27,282 nt of DNA, from positions 1 to 27,282 of the forward strand of contig JAZLIT010000120.1 of NCBI GenBank assembly GCA_045617525.1, read 5' to 3'. A program made the position numbers and the translations under genes. The stretch's first letter is position 1. Every line of letters begins with the position of its first letter. The DNA is from JAZLIT01 sp045617525 (GTDB lineage: Bacteria; Bacillota; Bacilli; Bacillales_A; Planococcaceae). Shown piece after piece: positions 1 to 6,721 of the stretch. The notes beneath the pieces were generated by a model. The model had not been told where the DNA came from, made no database searches, and worked only from the letters and a program-made list of their open reading frames with translations.

Positions 1-156
1 AAAATTCTTAATTGGGATCACAATGGCTTTTGGTTATTTTATCGTCGATTATGAATTTAGTTGGAGGTTTTCTAGATGAAGCGATTAGAACGTCAGCTGC
101 GATGGCAATTTCGTGATCCAATTGGCGGATACTATATGAAGGGCGTACCGATATAG
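1..156 (+). pseudogene. IS66-family orf2 (TnpB) C-terminal relic
   Basis: Frame 1 from the window edge reads KILNWDHNGFWLFYRRL and then hits a stop at 52-54. This matches the conserved C-terminal block of IS66-type Orf2/TnpB proteins, which run as WDxxGFWLxxKRLExGxFxWP. One frame over, the next residues are LEFSWRF, so a frameshift follows the RRL. Back in frame 1, around positions 76-110, comes RQLRW, resembling the RQLRWLL block further along the same family. Homology therefore hops frames and ends near the methyltransferase stop codon. I see no transposase ORF3 and no terminal repeats. The small ATG frame at 76-156 is probably part of the relic rather than a gene. The identification is from memory of the family. 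Confidence 0.5.
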
Positions 157-890
157 GCCACGCTATCATTTGGTACTTCTAACAGCCCATTTTTCTCATA
201 CTTATCGTAAAGGGCAGTTAACGTCTGCACATATTCTTCAAACTGCGGATCGCCATCTTTTAATGAATAGGAGGCGGATAATGCACGTTGCAAAAACGTC
301 TCTTTTGAAAAGAAAAGAGGGTTCGGAAACTTTTCAATTACATAATCATGATGGAAAAACGTTGTGATATTTGCGTCGTCTTGCTGTATACCTCCGCTAA
401 AACCGTAAAAATTCGAGCAATACTTTTGGAAAATCTCATAGGTTTCTTTATTAACTGGAGCGTTTTCATCACGCATATTCCAAATTAAAAAGACTTTACC
501 ATTTGCCTTTAAAATACGCGCACATTCTTTTTGAAATAATGCTGCATCAAACCAGTGAAATGCTTGTGCAACTGTAATTACATCAATGGATTGATCAGAA
601 AGTGTCGTAGCCACATCCGTTCCATTAACAATTTGAATAGTGTCGTAATCCTGAAGTGCTTGCTGCGCGATACTACGCATAGCATCATTTGGCTCTACAG
701 CAATTAAACGACTCCCCTTTTGCAATAATTGCTTCGTGAGCTTGCCTGTTCCTGCACCAATATCAGCAATAATCGACTGGGAATTTAAATTATAGTTATG
801 ATAAAGAAAATCTATCAATTCCTGAGCATACGAAGGACGACCTACCTCATAATGCTTCGCTTTCTCTGTAAATTTTTCGGTATTTTTCAT
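132..890 (-). CDS. class I SAM-dependent methyltransferase (small molecule)
   Basis: A 252-aa cytoplasmic methyltransferase of the Methyltransf_11/25 type. The opening (FTEKAKHYEVGRPSY, about residues 7-21) is typical of the UbiE-like family. Motif I is ADIGAGTGKLT (residues 43-53), and an acidic residue follows in IAVEPN. A later AQAFHWFD matches the post-motif region. The substrate cannot be told from sequence. The ATG start sits 11 nt after GGAG. Transcription runs leftward from a TATAAT box near 977-982 (minus strand) that overlaps an inverted repeat. The final residues (YIGTPFI) lie in DNA shared with the IS66 relic, so the native C-terminus may have been slightly altered by insertion. 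Confidence 0.85.
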   Translation of the reverse strand: MKNTEKFTEKAKHYEVGRPSYAQELIDFLYHNYNLNSQSIIADIGAGTGKLTKQLLQKGSRLIAVEPNDAMRSIAQQALQDYDTIQIVNGTDVATTLSDQSIDVITVAQAFHWFDAALFQKECARILKANGKVFLIWNMRDENAPVNKETYEIFQKYCSNFYGFSGGIQQDDANITTFFHHDYVIEKFPNPLFFSKETFLQRALSASYSLKDGDPQFEEYVQTLTALYDKYEKNGLLEVPNDSVAYIGTPFI

Positions 891-950
891 ATCTAACTCA
901 GCTCCGTTCTATTGACGAAAAATAAACGCCTTAAAAAGCATTCAAATCGT

Positions 951-978
951 ATATTCCATTCGGTATTATATGGAATAT
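951..978. promoter_or_regulatory. 9-bp inverted repeat in methyltransferase promoter region
   Basis: ATATTCCAT (951-959) and ATGGAATAT (970-978) form a perfect 9-bp inverted repeat with a 10-nt spacer. It lies 61 nt upstream of the methyltransferase start and touches a minus-strand TATAAT (complement of 977-982). That placement suits a repressor operator. No T-run follows on either strand, so a terminator is unlikely. Confidence 0.4.
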
Positions 979-1128
979 TATAACAGTTTATTAAATGAAT
1001 AAAAAAAGATTTCTGGTGCAAATACAATTATTTGAACGCTTTACGAAAGCCTCTTGGACTGACAAATTCAGGAGCAACTCTTTTGCAAATCTACCCGTAA
1101 TTTTGGGTAGTAATTTTTTGGTTAAATG

Positions 1129-1168
1129 TGTAACATATAATTGACAAAGTTAAATTATATGTTACAAT
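1129..1168 (+). promoter_or_regulatory. sigma-A promoter embedded in a 14-bp inverted-repeat operator
   Basis: TTGACA (1141-1146) and TACAAT (1163-1168) are spaced by 16 bp, a good housekeeping promoter for the XRE operon. A perfect 14-bp inverted repeat, TGTAACATATAATT (1129-1142) and AATTATATGTTACA (1153-1166), overlaps both promoter elements with a 10-nt centre. The arrangement predicts repression by a dimer, most simply autoregulation by the adjacent XRE protein. Confidence 0.6.
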
Positions 1169-1243
1169 TTCGTTATTAGGTAATATTTACCTTTACTCAA
1201 CTGGAGCAAAATGACATCATGTTTTTTGAACGGAGGATTTTAG

Positions 1244-1462
1244 TTGAAAGAAATTCAAATAAAGAACAATGTAAAAATCCGGCGTATTGAATTCGGAAAT
1301 TTAACACAAGGGGATTTGGCCAAGCAAATCGGGGTCACTAGACAAACAATGAATTTAATCGAGTCACAAAAGTATAATCCAACGATCAAAGTATGTTTAT
1401 TAATTGCAGCTGCACTTGATACGTCAATTGAAAAGCTATTTTGGATGGAGGGGGAGCTATGA
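1244..1462 (+). CDS. XRE-family small HTH transcriptional regulator
   Basis: A 72-aa protein consisting almost only of a Cro/C1-type helix-turn-helix. The core is LTQGDLAKQIGVTRQTMNLIE (about residues 20-40), followed by the NPTIKVCLLIAAALDTSIEKLFW tail typical of YozG/YgzD-like regulators in Bacillales. The start is TTG at 1244, chosen because CGGAGG ends 7-8 nt before it. The stop overlaps the next gene's ATG (ATGA), indicating translational coupling. Regulators of this type often sit beside small membrane proteins, as here. The 14-bp inverted repeat over its promoter is the obvious candidate target. Confidence 0.85.
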   Translation: MKEIQIKNNVKIRRIEFGNLTQGDLAKQIGVTRQTMNLIESQKYNPTIKVCLLIAAALDTSIEKLFWMEGEL

Positions 1463-1821
1463 GTAAGTTATTCACTTATGTACCTATTTTCTGTTTTCTA
1501 ATTGTACTTTATTTTGTTGAACATTCTCTCACGAAAGGGGTGCTTCTAGCAGGCGTTATATGCTTAATTGTATTTGCGAAAATTAAGCGTAGTCAATTGC
1601 AAAAAGATGATATTGAGTATGATGATCGAGTAAATGCAAATATTTCAAAATGGTCTTTACGAATAGTATTCTTATTAAATGCATGCCTTATTTTAATTTT
1701 ATTTATCGATAAACAAGATATTGTAACGCTAAAAATGAGTATCGATATGATTTTGATCTATTTATTAATTACACTTTGCATTCCTTTTTATATTGTTCCA
1801 ACAATACTTAAGCGTTATTAG
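1459..1821 (+). CDS. small integral membrane protein of the XRE operon
   Basis: About 120 aa with four predicted membrane segments: two near the N-terminus (YVPIFCFLIVLYFVEH and GVLLAGVICLIVFA), a short charged loop (KDDIEYDDRVNAN), then two more hydrophobic stretches ending in ILKRY. I start it at ATG 1459, which overlaps the regulator stop and has GGAGGGGG just upstream. A TTG at 1441 in the same frame is an unlikely start because it lies before that ribosome site. I do not recognise the family. It resembles the DUF2178-like proteins paired with YozG-type regulators, with low certainty. It probably acts in the membrane under control of the upstream regulator. Confidence 0.75.
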   Translation: MSKLFTYVPIFCFLIVLYFVEHSLTKGVLLAGVICLIVFAKIKRSQLQKDDIEYDDRVNANISKWSLRIVFLLNACLILILFIDKQDIVTLKMSIDMILIYLLITLCIPFYIVPTILKRY

Positions 1822-1832
1822 GAGGACTAACA

Positions 1833-2111
1833 ATGGAATTAAATTTACTAATTATTGGGCTTGTATTTTTATTGATTGGTTTTTTAGTAGGGGTAAAAAA
1901 ATACACGTGGTTACTTGCTGGTTATAATGAAAAAAGAGTAGAAGATAAAGAAAAATTAGCACGCTTAGTAGGAGGCACTTTTGCTTTAGTAGGCGTGGGA
2001 CTACTTATTTGCGGATTCATCGGTTTAAAAGAGGTTGAAACAATCATGATGGTAGCAGTGGGAATAATTGTACTTGAAGTTGTCTATGTAAATGTGAAAT
2101 TGGTTGAGTAA
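1833..2111 (+). CDS. DUF3784-like small membrane protein
   Basis: A 92-aa protein with an N-terminal membrane segment (LLIIGLVFLLIGFLVGV), then KKYTWLLAGYN, a charged EKRVEDKEKLARLVG helix, and two more membrane segments. The 'K-x-x-W-L-x-A-G-Y-N' phrase followed by a charged helix is characteristic of DUF3784 proteins found in Firmicutes. Function is unknown. It is preceded by AGGAGG 11 nt after the previous gene ends and is followed by a strong terminator, so it is the last gene of the three-gene operon. Confidence 0.75.
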   Translation: MELNLLIIGLVFLLIGFLVGVKKYTWLLAGYNEKRVEDKEKLARLVGGTFALVGVGLLICGFIGLKEVETIMMVAVGIIVLEVVYVNVKLVE

Positions 2112-2142
2112 ATGATTTTATAATAGAAGTGGTTTTGAACGT

Positions 2143-2183
2143 GCTGCACACACTGACTTTTCGATCAGTGTGTGCAGCTTTTT
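2143..2183 (+). terminator. rho-independent terminator of the XRE operon
   Basis: A perfect 14-bp stem, GCTGCACACACTGA (2143-2156) with TCAGTGTGTGCAGC (2165-2178), has an 8-nt loop and is followed by TTTTT. It lies 32 nt after the last gene. No T-run is present on the minus strand, so it serves the plus strand. Confidence 0.9.
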
Positions 2184-2212
2184 ATGTCCCAAAATGTAGC
2201 TTTGGAATACTT

Positions 2213-2767
2213 TCATTTATGTTCAATAATTAATTGATCCCAAATTGCATTCCATTTCTTACTTTGTATTCTTTCTGTATAAATTGAATGTAGTTTTAAG
2301 CCGTTTTTGTAAGGGGGAGTAGGGTTAACTCGTCCTTCAAATAAATCCTGCAAGCCGTAGGGAGCCATAATTTCTAACGTATTGTTTTTTAAACGGACCG
2401 CTATTGCAGTTGGCGTTTCAGGAAAAAAGGCAACACCATCAAAGGATGATAAGTAGCGGGGAACGCCGTTTTTAATGTGCATTCTTGCTTGATTTTTTAC
2501 TGACCAAGGCTGATTCGGCATTAATTCTTTCAATTTGGACTCTAATTTTTTCTCAGTATGTAATGAAATATCTACTTCATCAAAGTAAATGACATCAATA
2601 TCATTAATAGCAGTTTTGATGTTATGTATATGATCCCAAACTTTATTTCTAATGACGCCAGCTGCCACCCAACAATCATTTAAATGCAATGATTCCACTG
2701 TTTCTAAGATAGAAGATAAGAACTGATCCGTTTCTATAAGGTAAATTAATTTCGATTCAAAATCCAT
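2213..2767 (-). CDS. nucleotidyltransferase-like protein (NTP_transf_6/DUF925)
   Basis: A 184-aa protein. It contains WVAAGVIRNKVWD (about residues 33-45), the hallmark opening of the NTP_transf_6 family, followed by DIDVIYFD, which holds the paired acidic residues expected for metal binding in a minimal nucleotidyltransferase fold. The later block MAPYGLQDLFEGRVNPTP is also family-typical. Length is normal for the family. The biochemical substrate is not known for this family. It is a single gene read leftward from an ATG with AAAGGGC upstream, between two plus-strand units. Confidence 0.8.
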   Translation of the reverse strand: MDFESKLIYLIETDQFLSSILETVESLHLNDCWVAAGVIRNKVWDHIHNIKTAINDIDVIYFDEVDISLHTEKKLESKLKELMPNQPWSVKNQARMHIKNGVPRYLSSFDGVAFFPETPTAIAVRLKNNTLEIMAPYGLQDLFEGRVNPTPPYKNGLKLHSIYTERIQSKKWNAIWDQLIIEHK

Positions 2768-2894
2768 TAAATCAAGCCCTTTCCTAATACTGTTAATTTT
2801 ATTTTACAATAAATAGGGATTATAAAGGACTTATAATTGAAATTGATGAATACTTGGAATAGAGATTATTAACTTTCAAAAGGAGGTCCATTTT

Positions 2895-3341
2895 ATGCAG
2901 ATTCGTGCGATGAAAACAGAGGATGTTAATCATATTGAAGAGCTAATGAAACAGTTAGGTTACCCATGTTCGGTAGCGCAACTGCAAATGAGGTTTCATA
3001 AACTTTTAAATGCTCCAGGTTATCAAACATTTGTGGCTGAAATAGAAGGGGATATCGTTGGGCTAATAGGCATGGCTAAACAAATTGCCTATGAGTTTGA
3101 TGATTCTTATGTTCGAGTACTAGCTTTAGTCGTTCACGAGGATTACCGTAGAAGGAATATCGGACAAAATCTGATGGTAGCCGCTGAAAACTGGGCGATA
3201 GAAAATGATTGTAAAGTAGTTACATTAAATAGTGGAAATAGAGAAGAAAGGGAAGCTGCACATAAATTTTATGAGAATTTAGGTTATTTAGAAAAGAGCA
3301 CAGGATTTTTAAAAAGTCTAAAATATCATCTCATATTTTGA
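2895..3341 (+). CDS. GNAT-family N-acetyltransferase
   Basis: A 148-aa GNAT acetyltransferase. The acetyl-CoA pyrophosphate loop, motif A, is VHEDYRRRNIGQNL (about residues 78-91), a match to the R/Q-x-x-G-x-G/A pattern with N replacing the first G. The B motif region contains HKFYENLGY (about residues 127-135), the usual 'A-x-x-F-Y-x-x-x-G-F/Y' ending. The substrate (amine of an antibiotic, amino acid or protein) cannot be assigned. An excellent ribosome site (AAAGGAGG) precedes the ATG. It appears monocistronic. Confidence 0.85.
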   Translation: MQIRAMKTEDVNHIEELMKQLGYPCSVAQLQMRFHKLLNAPGYQTFVAEIEGDIVGLIGMAKQIAYEFDDSYVRVLALVVHEDYRRRNIGQNLMVAAENWAIENDCKVVTLNSGNREEREAAHKFYENLGYLEKSTGFLKSLKYHLIF

Positions 3342-3352
3342 TTCTATGCGGG

Positions 3353-3382
3353 ATTAGGCGCAAAAGTTAAATTACGCCTAAT
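3353..3382. terminator. weak hairpin between convergent genes
   Basis: ATTAGGCG (3353-3360) and CGCCTAAT (3375-3382) form an 8-bp stem with a 14-nt A/T-rich loop, between the ends of the GNAT gene (+) and the beta-helix gene (-). There is no proper T-run, so it may be only a weak shared terminator. Confidence 0.35.
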
Positions 3383-3457
3383 TGATCAATTTAAAGCTAT
3401 CAAATCGAAGTGGAGAATAGCGAAATCAAAAATCCGCATTGTTTAGCTTCTTCGTAT

Positions 3458-4705
3458 TTAGATTCTTTGGTCGGAAATTGTAGCGTTGCTATTGGTTGTA
3501 CTTAATAGTGTTACATTATCATATGGTGGGCCAGTCGTTGTTCCTGCTAATAGGACAATATCAAATTCGTTTGATGGTATTCCCCATGAGTTTCCTTCAA
3601 TGACGATTAATGCACCATCGATTAATATGGTATTTTTTGTGTTATAAATAACATTCTCAGCGATCATACCCGTAACATTTGAATTAATATAGAGGCCTGT
3701 TCTTAATGAATACATTGTATTATTCGACACGAGTAAGTTTGGAATGTTACCTTGCGATACAATGGCTCGGTTTACTATCCAATTACTCATTGGCAGTTGT
3801 TGTTCAGGTCCAAATATAGTATTTCCAATGATGCGTGTGTTTCCTCCAGCAACTTGAATAAACTCAGCTGTATATGGAATGTCGCTTGTTATTGTTAGTC
3901 CTTCAACTGTTACATTAGATGCTGTAATTAACAGCGGAATAAGATTCGCTTGTAGTAGCAGAATCGTTCCTGGTTCGCCTTTTAAGGTTATGCCTTCTGT
4001 AGTGACATTAATTTGAGAAGTAATTGGGTAGGTACCAGCCAAAATATTAATTGTACCATTAGGGCTAACGGCAGCTAGACCTTCTTCAATTGTGCCAAAA
4101 GGATCTAATAAACTACCATCTCCACTAGCCCCTTGTTGAACATATAAATTTGAAGGGGTAACTAATTCATTAATGGCAGTATCTAATGCATTTTGTACAT
4201 CTTGTACTGTTAAATAGCCTGTGACTGGACGGTTATTTAAGGCAGTAGTTGCTACTTCTAATTGTTGATCGACAGTAAGCGTATTGTAAATGCTTAAATC
4301 AATTCCCAGACTTGGATTTTCCAACGCTAATTGCATTTCACTAGGTGATTGTGCAGCGTTGAATGCATCTAGAGAGGGATTAGCTGGATTACTACCCGTT
4401 AATACATAGTCTGTATTGATTTCTGTAATGGTCAATACACTATTTGTGTTTAATAACGTATCTAACTCGGTTTGTAGTGCAGTGATGAATTGGACTTTAC
4501 TATATAAATCGACTCCAAAAATGGTATAGAAGATAATCCCATTTAAAAAAGGATTTGTATCTCCGTAACTAACGGTTTTCGTCTCGCCTGGTAATAACTC
4601 GAATGTTACGGTCTCACTATTAAGGTAAGGACTATCTCCCTGCCGTACACAAATCGTCATTTGTAATGTAGCACCACTATCATTAACAAATGTCTTTTCA
4701 GCCAT
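3458..4705 (-). CDS. right-handed parallel beta-helix protein, probable spore-surface protein
   Basis: About 415 aa from ATG 4705, which has GGGAGGTG just upstream; an earlier in-frame ATG at 4723 lies before that site. Residues about 1-90 form a separate domain with no signal peptide (AEKTFVNDSGATLQMTICVRQ, LLPGETKTVSYGD). A linker follows, then from about residue 195 (LYVQQGASGDGSLLDPFGTI) a DUF1565/pectate-lyase-like beta-helix with repeated short strands and N-rich turns (TEGITLKGEPGT, SNVTVEGLTI, NTRIIGNTI, IPNLLVSNNTM, ALIVIEGNSW). The 'dGS...PF.TI..gl..v..gg.I.i..GtY' opening is characteristic of this fold. No catalytic residues can be named. The lack of a secretion signal and an upstream sigma-K-like promoter suggest mother-cell expression and deposition on the spore. 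This role is inferred. Confidence 0.75.
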   Translation of the reverse strand: MAEKTFVNDSGATLQMTICVRQGDSPYLNSETVTFELLPGETKTVSYGDTNPFLNGIIFYTIFGVDLYSKVQFITALQTELDTLLNTNSVLTITEINTDYVLTGSNPANPSLDAFNAAQSPSEMQLALENPSLGIDLSIYNTLTVDQQLEVATTALNNRPVTGYLTVQDVQNALDTAINELVTPSNLYVQQGASGDGSLLDPFGTIEEGLAAVSPNGTINILAGTYPITSQINVTTEGITLKGEPGTILLLQANLIPLLITASNVTVEGLTITSDIPYTAEFIQVAGGNTRIIGNTIFGPEQQLPMSNWIVNRAIVSQGNIPNLLVSNNTMYSLRTGLYINSNVTGMIAENVIYNTKNTILIDGALIVIEGNSWGIPSNEFDIVLLAGTTTGPPYDNVTLLSTTNSNATISDQRI

Positions 4706-4758
4706 GTTTTCACCTCCCGTCATAAGTGATTTGAAAGATGATAATATCTTCCTCTCGT

Positions 4759-4783
4759 TATGGTATGCAGGAGATGAAAGTGT
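4759..4783 (-). promoter_or_regulatory. sigma-K-like promoter for the beta-helix gene
   Basis: On the minus strand CATACCATA (4767-4759) fits the sigma-K -10 consensus CATAnnnTA exactly. AC dinucleotides lie 12 and 14 nt upstream, slightly closer than the usual 16-17 nt. It is about 55 nt before the ATG. Confidence 0.4.
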
Positions 4784-4821
4784 TAAGGGGCAATTTTCTA
4801 TATTTAAAATTGGCTTAAGTC

Positions 4822-5793
4822 CTATTCTTTATTTAGTAATATTTTTGCAACATCAATAAATTGTTGCAAATCAGCATTATTTTCTGTAGTAAGTGGGTTT
4901 TGAATATAAGTAAATGGGTCTTGAATTGAAATTAGGTAATTTTCTGTATCATCCTTTTGCACAAATAGTAATTTTTTTTGCTCTTCACTATAATAAACAT
5001 CTGTTCCTATATCGCTTTCCAGTTCGATAAAGCTAGATAAATCTTCATTTGTTTTGATTCGATTATTTATTGAAGAAATATTTATATCAAAATAACGGAG
5101 GTCAGGAAAATTATTTACTTCGTACGAAAGTGAAATCGAACTAATTTCCTGCAGTAAATCGCCTTCAAGCACACCATAATGTCGATTAAGCTGCTTTGCC
5201 TGTAATTGAAGCTTTTCTGTAATTTCCATCATTTCTTCATAAGATATTTCTGGTATTTTATATGACATCATTCCACTTTTTAAATTATATTCATCAAGTA
5301 ATTGATTCGGTATATTTAGGTTCTTTGCAAAAAAAACTGGGATTTCATCTACATTTTTAAACGGTTGATTATTAGATAAACCAAATAAATCTATGATTCC
5401 TGTTTTTTCGTATTCTTCAACATCTAAAAAACGGAGAAACTTTCCCTTTGGTAATTGTTTCTTTAACCTCTCTATTAATCGTGCATTTTTTCTACTAACT
5501 TCATCAGCGGCATGATGGGGTTGCATTTCTTGTTCTGTCATTGTTTCCACTTCAATTATTGAACCAGGATCATTCTTAAAGAAAGTGAGTCCTGAGAATT
5601 CCATCGCACCAACTGCAGCAACTGATAAGAACAAGCACATACTTATAACCGCTATAACGGATATACGCTTTGCTTTGTGCTTTGGATGAGAAGTTAAACT
5701 TTGAATGATTTGCTGTTTATTAATAGAACGAATTTGAATATGCTCATTCTTTAGTCTTTTTTCGAACTCATCAAAATCCTTTATCTTTTCCAT
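4822..5793 (-). CDS. probable anti-sigma factor, single-pass membrane protein
   Basis: A 323-aa protein with a short basic cytoplasmic N-terminus (about residues 1-43), one membrane segment (ISVIAVISMCLFLSVAAVGAM, about 44-64) and a large extracytoplasmic domain rich in charged residues, with no recognised enzyme motifs. This topology, and its position 15 nt downstream of an ECF sigma gene in the same direction, is the classic sigma/anti-sigma arrangement. There is no HxxxCxxC zinc motif, so it is not a standard ZAS-type anti-sigma. It is closer to the DUF4179/DUF4367-like sensors of Bacillales, a loose comparison. Inferred role: sequester the partner sigma until an envelope signal arrives. 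Confidence 0.65.
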   Translation of the reverse strand: MEKIKDFDEFEKRLKNEHIQIRSINKQQIIQSLTSHPKHKAKRISVIAVISMCLFLSVAAVGAMEFSGLTFFKNDPGSIIEVETMTEQEMQPHHAADEVSRKNARLIERLKKQLPKGKFLRFLDVEEYEKTGIIDLFGLSNNQPFKNVDEIPVFFAKNLNIPNQLLDEYNLKSGMMSYKIPEISYEEMMEITEKLQLQAKQLNRHYGVLEGDLLQEISSISLSYEVNNFPDLRYFDINISSINNRIKTNEDLSSFIELESDIGTDVYYSEEQKKLLFVQKDDTENYLISIQDPFTYIQNPLTTENNADLQQFIDVAKILLNKE

Positions 5794-5808
5794 GTTTACA
5801 CTCCATTC

Positions 5809-6306
5809 CTACAGTATTTTTTTTATTTTTGATTTTAAACGTTCGAATCTTTTTCGAATTGTTGAGGCGGGCTTTTCAAAAATAAGTGCAATCTCTTCAA
5901 AACTATAGTCTTCAACAATTCGCAATACAATTAATGCTCTTTCTTCAGGCTTTAAACGTGTTAAAATATATTGCAGTTCTTCATCACATTCACTTGCAAT
6001 AGCTATAGAGGCGTTTTGATTTTCGATAAATGGTATAAATGCTAATAATTTTGTTCTTTTAATTTTATTCATACAATGGAAATAAGAAACTTTATAAAGC
6101 CAAGCATTTTGGTTTTCGATGGTGGTAAATTGTCCATTTTTAATAGCTTTTAAAAAAACCTCTTGTACAGCATCTTCAGCGTCATGGGCATTTCTTAAAA
6201 TGCTAAAACAGTATTTATAAATTTTGTCATAGTATATTTCTATAAGTGCATCAATTTCATCTGTTTTTGTGCTCGTAGAATATAATGTCATTATTTTTTG
6301 CTGCAT
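5809..6306 (-). CDS. ECF-type RNA polymerase sigma factor
   Basis: About 165 aa from ATG 6306 (AAAGGGGTG just upstream); an upstream TTG at 6324 is in frame but precedes the ribosome site. Region 2 is YYDKIYKYCFSILRNAHDAEDAVQEVFLKAI, including the D-A-E-D-x-x-Q-E-V-F core. Region 4 is LKPEERALIVLRIVEDYSFEEIALIF followed by the recognition helix ASTIRKRFERLK. No region 1 or 3 is present, so it is a group 4 (ECF) sigma. It is co-transcribed with the downstream membrane protein. The regulon cannot be predicted; no obvious ECF-type autoregulatory promoter was identified. Confidence 0.9.
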   Translation of the reverse strand: MQQKIMTLYSTSTKTDEIDALIEIYYDKIYKYCFSILRNAHDAEDAVQEVFLKAIKNGQFTTIENQNAWLYKVSYFHCMNKIKRTKLLAFIPFIENQNASIAIASECDEELQYILTRLKPEERALIVLRIVEDYSFEEIALIFEKPASTIRKRFERLKSKIKKIL

Positions 6307-6413
6307 TTTATTCACCCCTTTCAACTATATACAACAATTTACAAATAGGGAATGTGACATCTAATTGTAAAAATTAAAAAAATCTTAGGTCCACCCGCTA
6401 TTACTATAGAAAA

Positions 6414-6453
6414 AAGCGATTACGTGAACGGAAATCAGTTCACGTAATCGCTT
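6414..6453. terminator. strong 16-bp bidirectional terminator
   Basis: A perfect 16-bp stem, AAGCGATTACGTGAAC (6414-6429) with GTTCACGTAATCGCTT (6438-6453), has an 8-nt loop. A-run on the left and AATTTTTG on the right allow function on both strands. It isolates the ECF sigma operon from the upstream sugar-nucleotide dehydratase gene on the same strand. GTCCAC/GTGGAC (6389-6394, 6461-6466) flank it as an outer inverted repeat. Confidence 0.9.
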
Positions 6454-6540
6454 AATTTTTGTGGACTCTTTCAGTGCCCACTGGATAGATGGTGCGTTTA
6501 CATTCTAATTAGGAAGTGAATTGTTAGCTTGGTAGGGGGG

Positions 6541-6640
6541 AATCCGCCAAATTTGTGTCTGAATCCGCCAAAGCTTAAGAGTAATCCGCCAAAATGCAAA
6601 AGAATGTTATTTTTCGCATTGTTTTTAATAAAAATCGACA
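6541..6640. repeat. dispersed repeat copy A with 21-bp periodicity
   Basis: ATCCGCCAAA occurs at 6542, 6563 and 6584, exactly 21 bp apart. A tail follows with TGCAAAAGA, a TTATTTTTCG block and TTTTAATAAAAATCGACA. The same arrangement (two 21-bp-spaced cores, then TGCAAGAGA, TATTTCTCG, TTTTATTAAAAATCAACA) recurs at 26685-26764. The 93-aa plus-strand frame across it merely translates the repeat (NPP periodicity) and is not called a gene. Confidence 0.7.
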
Positions 6641-6693
6641 AAACTGCAAATCAAACCATCCCTATTTCAATACCTCCTAAAATCAGGGGTGTT

Positions 6694-6721
6694 AAGGCAA
6701 AGTTTAAATTAAATTTGCCTT
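6694..6721. terminator. hairpin overlapping the end of the dehydratase gene
   Basis: AAGGCAAA (6694-6701) and TTTGCCTT (6714-6721) pair around a 12-nt loop. One arm lies in the last codons and the stop falls in the loop. No T-run follows on the minus strand, so on its own it may only stabilise the 3' end; the strong terminator lies at 6414-6453. Confidence 0.4.

Noticed and set aside
76..156. A 26-codon ATG frame with GGAGG upstream
   Set aside because: RQLRW and its position after the KILNWDHNGFW block make it a piece of the IS66 relic rather than a separate gene.
1091..1110. CTACCC/GGGTAG hairpin followed by T residues
   Set aside because: The stem is only 6 bp with no gene ending upstream on the plus strand; it is probably chance.
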